Notes under the pieces: model-generated
Database searches by the model: none
The model's input: only the letters and a program-made list of their open reading frames with translations
What the model was told of the DNA's origin: nothing
Position numbers and translations under genes: made by a program
Source: Paenibacillus polygoni
GTDB taxonomy: Bacteria; Bacillota; Bacilli; Paenibacillales; Paenibacillaceae
Direction of reading: 5' to 3'
NCBI RefSeq assembly: GCF_030263935.1
Contig: NZ_CP127162.1
Coordinates: 2,489,501 to 2,553,500, forward strand
DNA: 64,000 nucleotides
Part shown: positions 28,749-38,825 of the stretch, in pieces
Numbering within the stretch: position 1 is the stretch's first letter
Layout: the number at the start of each line of letters is the position of its first letter

Positions 28749-28919
28749 TTAAAGTTCCTGTCCTCTTTTGTAGTACCTCTCTATGAAAAGGATTATAATA
28801 TATAGAATTGTAATTAGAGTTGCCATCTGTGTACCCTTTATCAAACTAACATCTACAAAATAATAACTTATCAGCAAAAGAGCACTAAAATATATACACA
28901 CATTTAGAAATGGTTTCAT
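28749..28919 (-). CDS. Small membrane protein of 56 residues
   Basis: A short frame reading MKPFLNVCIYFSALLLISYY at its start, with two predicted transmembrane helices (residues about 5-22 and 34-50) and a basic end. AAGGAGG stands nine bases before the ATG, an unusually good ribosome binding site for such a short frame. It lies between the phosphatase gene and the divergent DUF418 gene. The function is unknown. Confidence 0.6.
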   Translation of the reverse strand: MKPFLNVCIYFSALLLISYYFVDVSLIKGTQMATLITILYIIILFIERYYKRGQEL

Positions 28920-29170
28920 AACTTTTAGCCTCCTTGTTTTTATCTACTCTGCGCAATCATTGTTTCGACAACCACTATCCCCCTGTAGATAGTATATCCA
29001 TAACCCCTGGGTCTATTTTACAATATTTAGCAAGTAAATACCTTTATTATTGGATTGTCCTTCCTTTTGAGTACTAAATACATGTTACACTTTCTGAAGT
29101 TTAAGAAACATTAAGGAAGTCTTTAACGTTTAATAGAACGGAACGTATTTCTGAAGACAGAGGTGATTAA

Positions 29171-30406
29171 ATTAATACACATAAAAATCGCGTCCACTTG
29201 ATCGATGGACTACGAGGGTTCAGTCTTACTGGCATCGTGCTAGCGAATATGCTAATTTTTCAATATGGTCAATTTGGAAGCAGCGAACCGCAGTTGTTCG
29301 GAATCAAGGGGATGGACCTTGCTTTCTACTCATTCCTCTCCATCACGGTAGTGGGTAGCTTCATGCCGATTTTCGCGTTTATGTTCGGTTTCGGAATGAT
29401 GAAACTGTCGGAAAGCTTGAAAGCAAAAGATCTCCGTCCGAAATGTCATCTGAGCCGCCGTTTTATACTGCTGATCGTATTAGGAATATTGCACTCCGTT
29501 TTTCTATGGGAGGGGGACATCCTAACGTTTTACGGCGCTACTGGTTTCTTTCTTCTACTGTTTTTAAACCGGAAACCGAAGACTCTATTGGTCTGGGCGG
29601 TACTACTATTCACAGGAGCGGGTCTTCTTGGTTTACCTGCTTCAAATCCAGTGGATCAACTGGTTTCTGTGACACCGCATATGCAAAACTATATCTATCA
29701 AAGTCAGGATGTATACAGCAGCGGTAATTATGTGGAGATCAAGAATTTCCGTAACAATGCTGATCCGTTTGGTGAGATGGAGGCAAAGGTCTTAATTTTT
29801 GCGCTAATACTGGCTCCGCTTATGACTATGCCCATGTTCCTGCTCGGCATGCGGGCTGCCAGACTTAAGACTTTTGATATTCCACAAACGATGAGACGTA
29901 CCTATTTTGGACGTGCCATGTTTCTGATTCTGATCGGTTTGACACTCAAATCGTATAGCGTACTTACTCCGCAGCTCGGCGTAAAAGGGTGGCCTGGCAT
30001 GGGAATTGGGGAAACGCTCGGAGGTTCGCTGCTTGCACTTGGTTATATCTATGCTTTTGCTCTGCTGTATACGAGAAGCCACCGCCCAGCTCTCATTGAC
30101 AGGTTCGAAGCAGTCGGTCGCCTCTCATTGACAAATTACCTGATGCAAAGTGTGATCTGTACGACGATCTATTATGGATATGGTTTTGGACTGTTTGGTC
30201 GTGCTGGTGTGTTCGTCGGTGCGGTCATCGCAGTTGCCGTCTATGCTTTTCAATTATGGATTAGTCCTATCTATCTGAAGAAGTTTCGTAGTGGTCCGGT
30301 CGAACATGCACTTCGAATTGGGGTCTACCTCTCTTGGAGAGGACAGCCGAGAAAGAAAAAGATGGTGCACCAGAACTCTCGGGAAAGTACGCCTAGCGTC
30401 AACTAA
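29171..30406 (+). CDS. DUF418 family membrane protein, possible ATT start
   Basis: A polytopic protein of about 410 residues. The N-terminal RVHLIDGLRGFSLTGIVLAN and the C-terminal half with SLTNYLMQSVICTTIYYGYG are typical of DUF418/YeiB proteins (about eight helices). The frame is open from an ATT seven bases after GAGG, giving the N-terminus (M)NTHKNRVHLIDG that homologues usually have. The first conventional start is a TTG nine codons later without a binding site. Either ATT is used, as in infC, or the start codon is mutated and expression is low. Confidence 0.8.
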   Translation: MNTHKNRVHLIDGLRGFSLTGIVLANMLIFQYGQFGSSEPQLFGIKGMDLAFYSFLSITVVGSFMPIFAFMFGFGMMKLSESLKAKDLRPKCHLSRRFILLIVLGILHSVFLWEGDILTFYGATGFFLLLFLNRKPKTLLVWAVLLFTGAGLLGLPASNPVDQLVSVTPHMQNYIYQSQDVYSSGNYVEIKNFRNNADPFGEMEAKVLIFALILAPLMTMPMFLLGMRAARLKTFDIPQTMRRTYFGRAMFLILIGLTLKSYSVLTPQLGVKGWPGMGIGETLGGSLLALGYIYAFALLYTRSHRPALIDRFEAVGRLSLTNYLMQSVICTTIYYGYGFGLFGRAGVFVGAVIAVAVYAFQLWISPIYLKKFRSGPVEHALRIGVYLSWRGQPRKKKMVHQNSRESTPSVN

Positions 30407-30470
30407 AAGTAAAACAGATCCATTTTACCAACTAACTTAAAATTAAATATTTAGTTAGGAGGACTATTAT

Positions 30471-31133
30471 ATGAACAAACTCAAACGGAAAGCGGCTCTT
30501 GTCATACTTACGACAGTCTTCGTCATTGGTTGTTCTAATACATCTACGGATGCATTAGAACAATCAAGAATACAAGAACTCCGGAAGGACTACCCCCTAT
30601 CTACGGGAACTGTTCCTTATATAAATATGAGAGATATCCCTTTTAAAGAAATTTTAGACGTTACAGATTCAGTGATCGTTGCAGAAGTTATCAGCCAATT
30701 TGCAGATGTCAGTGTAGAATTACCTTCAGAGCCAGGTACTCCCGAAGGTAAACTAGCTGAGAAAGATAAGAGTAGAGGATTTGAGTCTTATAAGCCGATT
30801 TTCATAGCGTATGAAGTAACCGTTGATGAAGTAATTATTGGTGATGAAGTGAAAGATACAGCAAATATCATGTATAATTCTGAGTTATCGGAGATGGAGC
30901 CACGTTTAAGGCCGGGAATGAAGATTATTGCAGCTGTTAAGAAAATGGCTGGTCCACAGCAAGAAGAAGGAAGTTATTCTTTTACTCGCTATGGTACCTA
31001 TTATATCGTAGATGATCATTATGTTCTTTCTGCTTTTGATAGTGATTCGGAAGAAATCAGTAGCTTTACAAATATAACGAATGGGAGAACAGTTGATTAC
31101 TTAAAGAATAAAATGAAAGAACTTTGGAACTAG
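30471..31133 (+). CDS. Lipoprotein, function unknown
   Basis: A 220-residue lipoprotein with basic start MNKLKRKAAL, a hydrophobic segment and lipobox FVIGCS (Cys21). The mature part contains a probable beta-rich domain (VTDSVIVAEVISQ ... RLRPGMKIIAAVKK ... YYIVDDHYVLSAF). The ATG follows TTAGGAGG. It lies 64 bases after the DUF418 gene and may be cotranscribed. No domain name is claimed. Confidence 0.75.
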   Translation: MNKLKRKAALVILTTVFVIGCSNTSTDALEQSRIQELRKDYPLSTGTVPYINMRDIPFKEILDVTDSVIVAEVISQFADVSVELPSEPGTPEGKLAEKDKSRGFESYKPIFIAYEVTVDEVIIGDEVKDTANIMYNSELSEMEPRLRPGMKIIAAVKKMAGPQQEEGSYSFTRYGTYYIVDDHYVLSAFDSDSEEISSFTNITNGRTVDYLKNKMKELWN

Positions 31134-31196
31134 ACACCTTAGAGTATTTTACAACAATTAGATTTTTAAAAATAATAGTTCAAGTTAAATCTTCAT

Positions 31197-31514
31197 TTAA
31201 AACGGGTTTTCTCCTTTTATAAAAGGAATAAAAATAATATAGGCAGAGCCAATAAGAAAAAGCCAAAATGCTATAGATTTTATGCGATGCCTGAAAAAGG
31301 TGTTATGCTTTTTAACGAACAGACCACGGATCAGGGTGTATAGAAAAAACAATAAGTATGAGACTCCGAACCAATTTTCCCATATGTTTCCCGTGTAACG
31401 AATACCATAACCTTCAAGTGTGGGTCTCAATACGGTATCCGTTACGATGAACCCAATGACTAAAAATCCTACTACTTCGACAGTTGTTACAATATATGAT
31501 TTCCAAATAGACAA
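31197..31514 (-). CDS. Small membrane protein
   Basis: A 105-residue protein with three to four hydrophobic helices and basic loops (KKHNTFFRHRIK). The TTG start lies eight bases after GGAGGG. It is convergent with the lipoprotein gene. The function is unknown. Confidence 0.65.
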   Translation of the reverse strand: MSIWKSYIVTTVEVVGFLVIGFIVTDTVLRPTLEGYGIRYTGNIWENWFGVSYLLFFLYTLIRGLFVKKHNTFFRHRIKSIAFWLFLIGSAYIIFIPFIKGENPF

Positions 31515-31740
31515 TCGGTTTCCCTCCTTCTGTTATTTATCCTTATCTAGAATAAAAATAATAATCTCTCCAAACTCCTCATTGTAACAGAATTTTCAGG
31601 TTAACTGAACCTCTAGTGCAATGTCACATTATAAGCCACTCCCAATTCTGTCACTAATTTTATAGAGAGTCCAAACTATTTTGCTCCCTTATCCATACAA
31701 TATTCCGAATCTACTAGATTTCACTAGAGGAGGAGTATGG

Positions 31741-32909
31741 ATGTTGTTATGGTTAGGGCTTTCTATCGCTATCCTTATTATGTACACGATTATTCTCTAT
31801 CGCTATTTGGATACAAGAGCTGATTCCAAGTTCCACCCCCATGCTAAAAACGAGCTTATTATCAAATTTATGGATGGAATATCGCAGGAGGATATGAATG
31901 CACTTCATAAGAAAACAAAATGCGAAATTATGGAATCATACGATGATTTAGGCTTTTCCGGATAACTTCGAAGCGAAAAATGCGCAAAATACTTAAACAA
32001 TATTCGAAAAGTAAGCTGATTGAATTTGCTGAACCCAATCATAGGTATGAAGCATTTTTCACTCCAAACGACCCGTTCTTCCCAGGTTACCAGTATGGGC
32101 CGCAAAGAGTTGAAGCTCCTGCTGCTTGGAACATTACACAAAGTTCGGCGAATATCAGAATCGCCATTGTAGATACAGGTGTTCAGTCGGATCACCCTGA
32201 ACTTGCAGGAAAGTTGCTACCTGGGTACGACTATGTAGACTGGGATCCTAATACAAGTGATGGTAACGGACACGGAACACATGTGGCGGGAATTGCAGCT
32301 GCTGCTACAAATAACGGGGTTGGTATTGCGGGTATGGCTCCCTTTGCTTCTATTATTCCGATCCGTTCCTTAGATAATAACGGAAATGGATTATTGTCGA
32401 GTGTGGCTAATGGTATCGTCTTTGCTGCTAATAACGGAGCACATGTGGTTAACCTGAGTCTGGGTTCTTTAGCGAATGATTCATTTCTTCAAGCGGCTGT
32501 ACAATATGCATGGGACCGAGGAGCAGTCGTTATCGCTTCTGCAGGTAATAGCAATTCCACGATCCCCGTTTATCCCGCCTCTCTTCCCGGAGTCGTTTCT
32601 GTTGCATCAACGAATTCTTCGGATGTTAAATCCACCTTTTCCAACTACGGTACATGGGTTGATGTTGCTGCTCCGGGGGAACAAATTTTATCTACCTACA
32701 CGGGAACCAGCTACGCTTACTTAAGCGGAACATCGATGGCAGCTCCACACGTCTCAGGATTAGCAGCGCTCCTTGCATCTCAAGGTAGAACCAATACGAA
32801 TGTAAGAGATTGTATTGTTTTTACCTGCGATCCGATACCAGGAACGGGAACCTACTGGACACAGGGGCGAATCAATGCACTTCGAGCTGTGCAGCAGCCT
32901 GTACTCTAG
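31741..32909 (+). pseudogene. Subtilisin-like serine protease (S8), single frameshift
   Basis: Membrane-anchored protease of the thermitase type. An N-terminal transmembrane helix follows the ATG, which sits behind GAGGAGGAG. A propeptide (LIIKFMDGISQEDMNALHKK) comes next, then the catalytic domain with Asp in IVDTGVQSDHP, His in GNGHGTHVAG and Ser in SGTSMAAPHVSG, all intact. The reading frame breaks at a TTTT run near 31954: one extra T would give ...DDLGF-FRITSKRKMRK and join both parts. As written, only a 74-residue N-terminal piece can be translated from the normal start. Confidence 0.85.
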
Positions 32910-32962
32910 AACATAGATAAGCACTAAGGATCATCAAAAAATGATATTAAGAAGTGAACTTT

Positions 32963-32998
32963 GACCTTTACCTTAAATTAATATCTTTGGTAAAGGTC
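32963..32998 (+). terminator. Terminator-like hairpin after the S8 gene
   Basis: GACCTTTACC pairs with GGTAAAGGTC around a 16-base loop. The 3' side is followed by only a weak U tract. Confidence 0.55.
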
Positions 32999-33120
32999 TT
33001 AAACATTTCTTGACTGATGTATAACCAGGGAGTGGATCAAAGCAACTTCATTCGCGTAACTGCACTATGTTTTTCAACGAAACAGCAATGAGTTTATTTA
33101 TCTGTAGTCAGCTATTTTCC

Positions 33121-33528
33121 TTAAAACAGGCCTGAATGATAAGGTTCATTTTCCGATTTTATATTTATAATGACCTTGCCAATTGCATGGCCTGCTCCAA
33201 AATACTCAAAGGCCTGAGCTGCCTCTTGTAATGAATAACTCAGAAAGATCTCCAAATATCTCGTCTCCTGGTTTGAATCGTTTGACGTGCGTTCCAACTG
33301 AAATAACTTTTCCTGCTATATCAGCTCCGAGAATTCTGTATCGTGGCTTGCGAAATGCACAATACGATTCATGAGTGGTATCCCTCTCAGAAGGTCCCAA
33401 TCCCAGGAGTTTACCGAAGCCGCATAAACCTCGATCAAGACTTCTTTCTCCCTAGGCGTTGGGATTTTTACTTTTTCTAGCCGCAAGACTTTTGGCGTTC
33501 CGTAGAAATCATACACCAGGGCATCCAT
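33121..33528 (-). pseudogene. Zinc-type alcohol dehydrogenase / quinone reductase, internally deleted
   Basis: The N-terminal GroES-like part is readable (MDALVYDFYGTPKVLRL, then NSWDWDLLRG). After a frameshift it continues YRILGADIAGKVISVG to GDEIFGDLSE. The sequence then jumps straight to the C-terminal end of such enzymes (EAAQAFEYFGAGHAIGKVII). Around 180 residues, including the nucleotide-binding domain, are missing. It is non-functional. Confidence 0.8.
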
Positions 33529-33771
33529 TAAATTAATACACTGCTTGTTGGATGACCCAGGAAACATCTCTTCACCCATCATCATTCTCCATTCGCATAA
33601 GGAAAGTAATTAAGTAATTAGTAGTTAGTCTCACATGCTAATCTATCAAGGCGTATGACTCTGAGTTGTTCAGTAATTTTATCTGTGGTTTACCTTATTT
33701 CTTTGAGGGTAAGACTATCAATAGATGTATAAAGATGTAAGGATCACTACTACATACAAAGGAGACTAATC

Positions 33772-34266
33772 ATGGGGAATGAGAGAGTAAGGATTCGTAA
33801 GTATAACGGTCATCAATACTCGTCCCGTAATTTATGGACTGGAATTTTATTTGGTTTTGGTATTATTGCTTTTATAGATGAGGTGGTGTTTCACCAGCTC
33901 CTGCACTGGCATCACTTTTATGATAAGTCCACCAGCGACATTGGCCTTGTATCCGACGGCTTATTCCATGCCTTTAGTTTCTTTGCAACCATTGGATCTT
34001 CATTCATGCTTGCTGATCTTAGACGCCGAGATGCTTTCTCGCTAAAAAGGTGGGTTGGGGGCATTTTGCTAGGAGCTGGCTCCTTTCAGCTTTATGACGG
34101 TATTATTCAGCATAAAGTGATGCGTTTACACCAGATTCGTTACCATGTTGATATACTTCCATATGATTTGGTATGGAATTTTGCAGCCCTCGTATTATTA
34201 ATTATAGGAATTGTTATTACGATGCAAGCAAGCCCGAAACGAATCGCTTCGGAAGGAAAAGAATAA
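33772..34266 (+). CDS. DUF2243 family membrane protein
   Basis: A 164-residue protein with four transmembrane helices and conserved histidines in VVFHQLLHWHHFYD, YDGIIQHKVMRLHQIR and GLFHAF, as in DUF2243. In Bacillales this family is commonly found with CtaG-like proteins, and here the downstream ctaG-like gene begins one base after its stop. The pair may act in respiratory copper or haem handling; this is an inference from context. Confidence 0.85.
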   Translation: MGNERVRIRKYNGHQYSSRNLWTGILFGFGIIAFIDEVVFHQLLHWHHFYDKSTSDIGLVSDGLFHAFSFFATIGSSFMLADLRRRDAFSLKRWVGGILLGAGSFQLYDGIIQHKVMRLHQIRYHVDILPYDLVWNFAALVLLIIGIVITMQASPKRIASEGKE

Positions 34267-34267
34267 T

Positions 34268-35113
34268 ATGACTAACCACCATATGAGTCATTCACATAGT
34301 GGAATTCTTAGTCTCGGTCCATCTTTGTTGATTCCGGTCTTAATTTCTTTAACAGCATTGGGACTATATCTATATGCTGCCTGGTCATCTAATCAGCGCT
34401 TCAGGCAGTGGCCAACTTATCGCTATGCTTGCTTCGGTATCGGTGTATTGTGCTCAGCGTTAGCCATTACTGGTCCGCTCGCTATTTGGGCACACCTAGA
34501 CTTTAGGGCGCATATGTTAGGCCATTTACTCCTGGGCATGTTAGGACCACTACTTATCGTCTTGTCCTCGCCACTCACACTTGCTCTTCGGACAATGAAA
34601 GTTTACTGGGCAAGACGAGTCACCCAATTGCTAAGATCCAGACCCTTATTATTAATAACCCATCCCATATCAGCGGCTGTCCTTAATATCGGTGGACTGT
34701 GGCTAATATACGGGACAGGTCTCTATACTGTGATGCAATATAATATGCTTATTCATACTCTGGTTCACTTTCATGTCTTTGCTGCTGGTTACCTCTTTAC
34801 GGCTTCCATGATCTATACAGAACCTAACCCGCATCGAACCAGCTACACATTGCGGTCTCTTACGATGATCGTGGCCTTTGCAGGTCACGGAATATTGTCG
34901 AAGAAGATTTATGCAAATCCTCCTGAAGGAATCCCTCTAGATCAGGGGCAAACAGGTGGTTTACTGATGTATTATGGGGGTGACTTGATCGATCTCGTTT
35001 TAATTTTCATATTCTGTCTTCAATGGTTTCGGTCTTGCCATCCTACTTCTGTTACTCATTCCTCTAAACGAATAAGCGAGATCGTCAGAGGGGAACCAAA
35101 TGAGTTGATTTGA
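34268..35113 (+). CDS. ctaG: CtaG-like cytochrome c oxidase assembly protein
   Basis: A 281-residue polytopic protein of the caa3_CtaG family with about seven helices and histidines in FRAHMLGHLLLGMLGPLLIV and LIHTLVHFHVF. The family is needed to make caa3-type oxidase, probably through copper delivery. The histidine-rich N-terminus (NHHMSHSHSG) may bind metal. The ATG was chosen because GGAAGG precedes it and it immediately follows the DUF2243 stop. No oxidase subunit genes are nearby. Confidence 0.85.
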   Translation: MTNHHMSHSHSGILSLGPSLLIPVLISLTALGLYLYAAWSSNQRFRQWPTYRYACFGIGVLCSALAITGPLAIWAHLDFRAHMLGHLLLGMLGPLLIVLSSPLTLALRTMKVYWARRVTQLLRSRPLLLITHPISAAVLNIGGLWLIYGTGLYTVMQYNMLIHTLVHFHVFAAGYLFTASMIYTEPNPHRTSYTLRSLTMIVAFAGHGILSKKIYANPPEGIPLDQGQTGGLLMYYGGDLIDLVLIFIFCLQWFRSCHPTSVTHSSKRISEIVRGEPNELI

Positions 35114-35210
35114 AAATTTTAAAAAATGGACATTTACTCCAGTGATTGGAGAGCGTATTTAGAATATATGCAGTTTATTCTGAAACAGAAGAAATCAGAC
35201 GACATACGAT

Positions 35211-35247
35211 TACAGAGGCAGCTGGTTATTAACCGGCTGCCTCTGTA
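35211..35247 (+). terminator. Terminator after ctaG
   Basis: TACAGAGGCAGC pairs with GCTGCCTCTGTA with an inner GGTT/AACC helix, followed by TTTAT. Confidence 0.8.
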
Positions 35248-35372
35248 TTTATAGAGTTAAATGCTCTAGTTCGTCCTTAATCCTCACCATTAACGAAGGA
35301 TTAGTACCTTTTCAGATCCTAATGAATAACCGAGTCTCATCAAATTCGGCTGGTGGATTGTTTAGCTTTACT

Positions 35373-35846
35373 TCAATTTATACGTAAAAATTCCATAGGA
35401 GAGTTTCTTACAAAATGTTTCTCGATAAACGTAAGAACGTCATCATTACCGGGGATACGAACTCTTTCGATCGCTTCAGTAAATGTCAACCACTCGTATT
35501 CACTATGTTCATTGTTTAAAGTCACTTCTTGGCCATCATTCACATATCCCACAAATACCGGCGCAACATAAATGTAGTTTTCATTGGCAGAGTAAAATTG
35601 ATCATATTTATTTGAATTAAAAAGGGAAACTTCTGTAATACCTGTCTCTTCACGAATCTCTCTTAGCGCAGCTTCCCAAGCTTTTTCCCCTTCTTCAATA
35701 CCGCCGCCAATATAGCACCATACACCCCTTAATACTGGAGTAGCTCGCTTTAATAACAGCACTTTGTAACCATAAGGTGTGTTTTTAAGTAACACTACTG
35801 CAATGCCTTTACATCTCAAAGGAACTTCATGTTGTACTCTGTTCAT
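35373..35846 (-). CDS. NUDIX hydrolase
   Basis: A 157-residue pyrophosphohydrolase. The Nudix box GGGIEEGEKAWEAALREI continues with REETGI and has all metal-binding glutamates. The ATG was chosen because GGGGGG lies upstream of it; a start four codons earlier overlaps that site. The substrate is unknown (nucleotide sanitation or a metabolite such as ADP-ribose). Confidence 0.9.
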   Translation of the reverse strand: MNRVQHEVPLRCKGIAVVLLKNTPYGYKVLLLKRATPVLRGVWCYIGGGIEEGEKAWEAALREIREETGITEVSLFNSNKYDQFYSANENYIYVAPVFVGYVNDGQEVTLNNEHSEYEWLTFTEAIERVRIPGNDDVLTFIEKHFVRNSPMEFLRIN

Positions 35847-35932
35847 AATTCCCCCCAAGCCATCAGTCGTTTTAACAGTCTGTCTATTTCCCTATTCTCA
35901 TTTAATTGGTATGTAGACCTAATCGATCACGA

Positions 35933-36400
35933 CTACAAGACAAACTCAGCGTATACTTCACCCGAAGGATGGATATTCCCTGTCTCAACAAAGCCTAGTG
36001 ATGAATATAAATTTTTGGATACTACGTTTTCAGGTTTATAGGTAAGTTCAACGACCCTGGCTTTCCCATAAGGAGAGGATTTTGAAAGGTCTATCGCTTT
36101 TACCATGGCCTCTTTTCCATACCCTTTGCCTTGGTATTGTTTATCAATCATAAACTTAAAAACGCCATAGCTGCTGTATTCAAAATTTCCATCACCATCG
36201 TCATAATACATCATTATAAAACCAACCATTACCTCGTCTTTATAAATCGCATATGTAATAATAATTTGTCCTTCTTTTGAGGCAATATAAGCTTCTGCGA
36301 GTGCATGTTGATTAGATGAGATGAAGCATTTCTGTTCCTCTGTAACTTGTAGCTCAATACATTCAATATAGTTATCCCACGTTATTTCTCTAAACTCCAC
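35933..36400 (-). CDS. GNAT acetyltransferase, BltD/spermidine acetyltransferase-like
   Basis: A 155-residue GNAT protein with acetyl-CoA loop QYQGKGYGKEAM near residue 93 and terminal motif NLYSSLGF. The segment GVFKFMIDKQ is typical of BltD-like spermidine/spermine acetyltransferases, although specificity is not proven. The GTG start lies nine bases after GGGAGG. Confidence 0.85.
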   Translation of the reverse strand: MEFREITWDNYIECIELQVTEEQKCFISSNQHALAEAYIASKEGQIIITYAIYKDEVMVGFIMMYYDDGDGNFEYSSYGVFKFMIDKQYQGKGYGKEAMVKAIDLSKSSPYGKARVVELTYKPENVVSKNLYSSLGFVETGNIHPSGEVYAEFVL

Positions 36401-36975
36401 TCATTGAACCCTCCCTGAAAACACCTAATATATAAGAGTTCCATATAGGTTGGGAGTATCCTCTTTCGTGTGAGCTTAATAATCTTCATTAATCCGCTCA
36501 TCTCAAAGTTAGCTAATTTCTCTATTTCACCCATCTAAATAAGTTTGATACTATGCATACATAATAGTTGTTCTAATATCAATAAGTTAAAATAACAAAA
36601 AATTTTAATAGCTAAACTAGGCAATAGACAGACACACAATAAAACAGTTATCATAAATAATAACTATATTTGGAAAAGTATCCTAATACTAATAATACTT
36701 ATTTTTATGAAAGAAAACATAAGTGGAATTATTGCAGTCGTTTTACTCTAAAATTTTCAATCTATTACTTTCTATGTATATAGGATTTTTTTGATGTGTT
36801 TACTGTTGTTTTCCGATCGTTCATATATTCTGCTGCATAGATCTCTAAATTCGTAAGGTAATGTAAAAGGTGTACTTAATGAGTTATTTCTGTATCTTTT
36901 TTCTGTGTTATTCCATTTGTTAGGTAGTCATCTATACCTCATAAAAAGAACTTAATGAAGAAATGGAGGTTCATA
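36401..36975. other. Intergenic, AT-rich, no gene recognised
   Basis: About 570 bases without a convincing frame, hairpin or motif, apart from the ribosome binding site of the next gene. Confidence 0.5.
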
Positions 36976-37719
36976 ATGAAAATAATTATCTTCATCTTTA
37001 TGCTTGGAGTAATATTATCAGGTTGCACGAATAAAGCAGAAGAGAGTAATTCTGCAGTTAACACAAGTGAAATGGAACAAAGTAAATCTACAAGTGCAAA
37101 AGAAGTTTCCAACGTCAAGGTGGGCTTGAACCAGAATGTAACCGAAGGAATTGCTATCTATGGTACAAGTGAAAAAGAAACGGGCTATTTTTCTTCTATT
37201 ATTGTAGAAATAGATAGCGAAACTAAGACCTTCCCTTGGCGCAATATAACCAATCCATCTTTCTATCCAGAGTTGTTGGTCAGTAATATAGACGAAGACA
37301 AAGAGGATGAAATTATTCTTATTCTTGCTACTGAAAAAGGCACCAGTGTTCGCCAATCCGAAATTTATGTTCTAAATAGGGATTTTACAGAGATTGAGGT
37401 AACTGATCCATTAGATAAATTAGCTGATGTAATAAAATGGGGTTTAAAAAAGAAAGATAATACACGGGAGTATACTATCTCTATTCAAGGAAAAGGAAGA
37501 ACTTTTAAATTTAATGAAGATGAATCTAGAAGTTGGTCTGACGAACCATTCACAGGAAATATTGTGAGATATGGACTCCATGATGGTTATATTATTGCCG
37601 AGATACCAGTTCAAGTATCAGCAGGACATTATATAGGTAACGTAATCGTAAGGTACGGCCTAGTAGAAGGGAAAATCAGGCCTACAAACTATGAATATCA
37701 AGAAGAAACTATACTGTAG
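36976..37719 (+). CDS. Lipoprotein, function unknown
   Basis: A 247-residue lipoprotein: MKIIIFIFMLGVILSGC gives a classical signal and lipobox (Cys17), then a Ser/Glu-rich linker. A beta-rich repeat-like domain follows, with SNIDEDKEDEIILIL resembling an acidic calcium-binding or integrin-alpha-type FG-GAP blade. The ATG was chosen because TGGAGG stands six bases upstream. No family assignment is claimed. Confidence 0.7.
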   Translation: MKIIIFIFMLGVILSGCTNKAEESNSAVNTSEMEQSKSTSAKEVSNVKVGLNQNVTEGIAIYGTSEKETGYFSSIIVEIDSETKTFPWRNITNPSFYPELLVSNIDEDKEDEIILILATEKGTSVRQSEIYVLNRDFTEIEVTDPLDKLADVIKWGLKKKDNTREYTISIQGKGRTFKFNEDESRSWSDEPFTGNIVRYGLHDGYIIAEIPVQVSAGHYIGNVIVRYGLVEGKIRPTNYEYQEETIL

Positions 37720-38089
37720 CTCCTCCAGACTTAATTAACTCGATGCCAGGTAAACGACTAAAAATTAGATTCTAAAATTTGGAAATACTCTTACATTAAA
37801 CTACTTATCGAAAGGCTATTTTCAAGTATGTTATATTTGACGTTGGTTGCAGCTCTAAAAAATAAAACAGGTGTTGTAGCCTAGAGCATAGGTACTTATG
37901 CCTGTTACACTAGTTAATCAACAAGCTACCGCTTCTTACTCAAGATGTTCCCGTTAGCTCATATCATACTTTCGTATTCCTTGATTTAGGAGAGTCAGAT
38001 ATAATAAAATGTTTCCTTCATGTATATTTACCTGACTCACACATATCTTTTATGCTTTCACTCATTTTTACTCTTAAATTCTGATTCCT
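37720..38089. other. Intergenic region with a solo repeat end
   Basis: Contains CCCGTTAGCTCATATC near 37950, a weak match to the dispersed repeat end. No gene was recognised. Confidence 0.45.
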
Positions 38090-38716
38090 TCATTGTAATG
38101 AATTCATCAGCTCATAATAATATTTAGAATCAGTAGTCTTATTAAGGTTATACCAAGCATCTAACGTTTGTGGAGAAAACACATCCAATGCTTTTAAAAT
38201 GTGTGTAGAAAATTCCAATGGAGCTATTCCAGATGCTGTGATCAGTTTTCCATCAGTTACAGCCGACTCCATTTTATAATACTTTTCTCCTCTATAAGTA
38301 GGACAGATCATTTTAAGGTATTCTAGATCGTTGCTTGTATGCCCATATGAATTTAGTAGTCCCACCTGGGCAAGTCCCATTGTAGCACCACATATCGCAG
38401 CAACCCATATACCTTCCCTTAAACATCTCTCAGCGATTTTTAGGATGGGGTGATGACTAGTTTCTGTCCATGTATCTCCACCGGGTAAAATCAATAGATC
38501 AGATCTTTCAATGCTGCACTCATCCAATTGGATGTTAGGCAGTATTGTAAGTCCGCCCATTGTAGTTACTGGAGTCTTATCAATTCCCACGGTAACTATT
38601 TTGGATGGGGTAAGCCCCTTTTTATAATACCTTCCCGAGTTTAGTTCCGCAGTTAAGTAGCCTATTTCCCAGTCTGCCATTGTGTCAAACACATAAAGAT
38701 ATACTGTATTATTCAT
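38090..38716 (-). CDS. DJ-1/PfpI family protein
   Basis: A 208-residue class I glutamine-amidotransferase-like protein. The nucleophile-elbow cysteine lies in AAICGATMGLAQVG near residue 110, and the conserved glutamate is probably in the N-terminal MADWEIGYL region. It could be a glyoxalase-like or stress protein. The start follows AAGGAG. It lies downstream of the WYL regulator on the same strand, but a terminator separates them. Confidence 0.85.
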   Translation of the reverse strand: MNNTVYLYVFDTMADWEIGYLTAELNSGRYYKKGLTPSKIVTVGIDKTPVTTMGGLTILPNIQLDECSIERSDLLILPGGDTWTETSHHPILKIAERCLREGIWVAAICGATMGLAQVGLLNSYGHTSNDLEYLKMICPTYRGEKYYKMESAVTDGKLITASGIAPLEFSTHILKALDVFSPQTLDAWYNLNKTTDSKYYYELMNSLQ

Positions 38717-38790
38717 TTTAAATTCTCCTTATATTACAATTCATCAAGTGATACCAATCGCCGGTAATCAATGATTATCATCATTATAAA

Positions 38791-38825
38791 AAGACTTCAC
38801 TGACATCCGCTGTCAGTGAAGTCTT
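38791..38825 (-). terminator. Terminator between the WYL regulator and PfpI genes
   Basis: AAGACTTCACTGACA pairs perfectly with TGTCAGTGAAGTCTT (15 bp, five-base loop), followed on the minus strand by a U run. It overlaps the regulator's stop codon. Confidence 0.85.
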
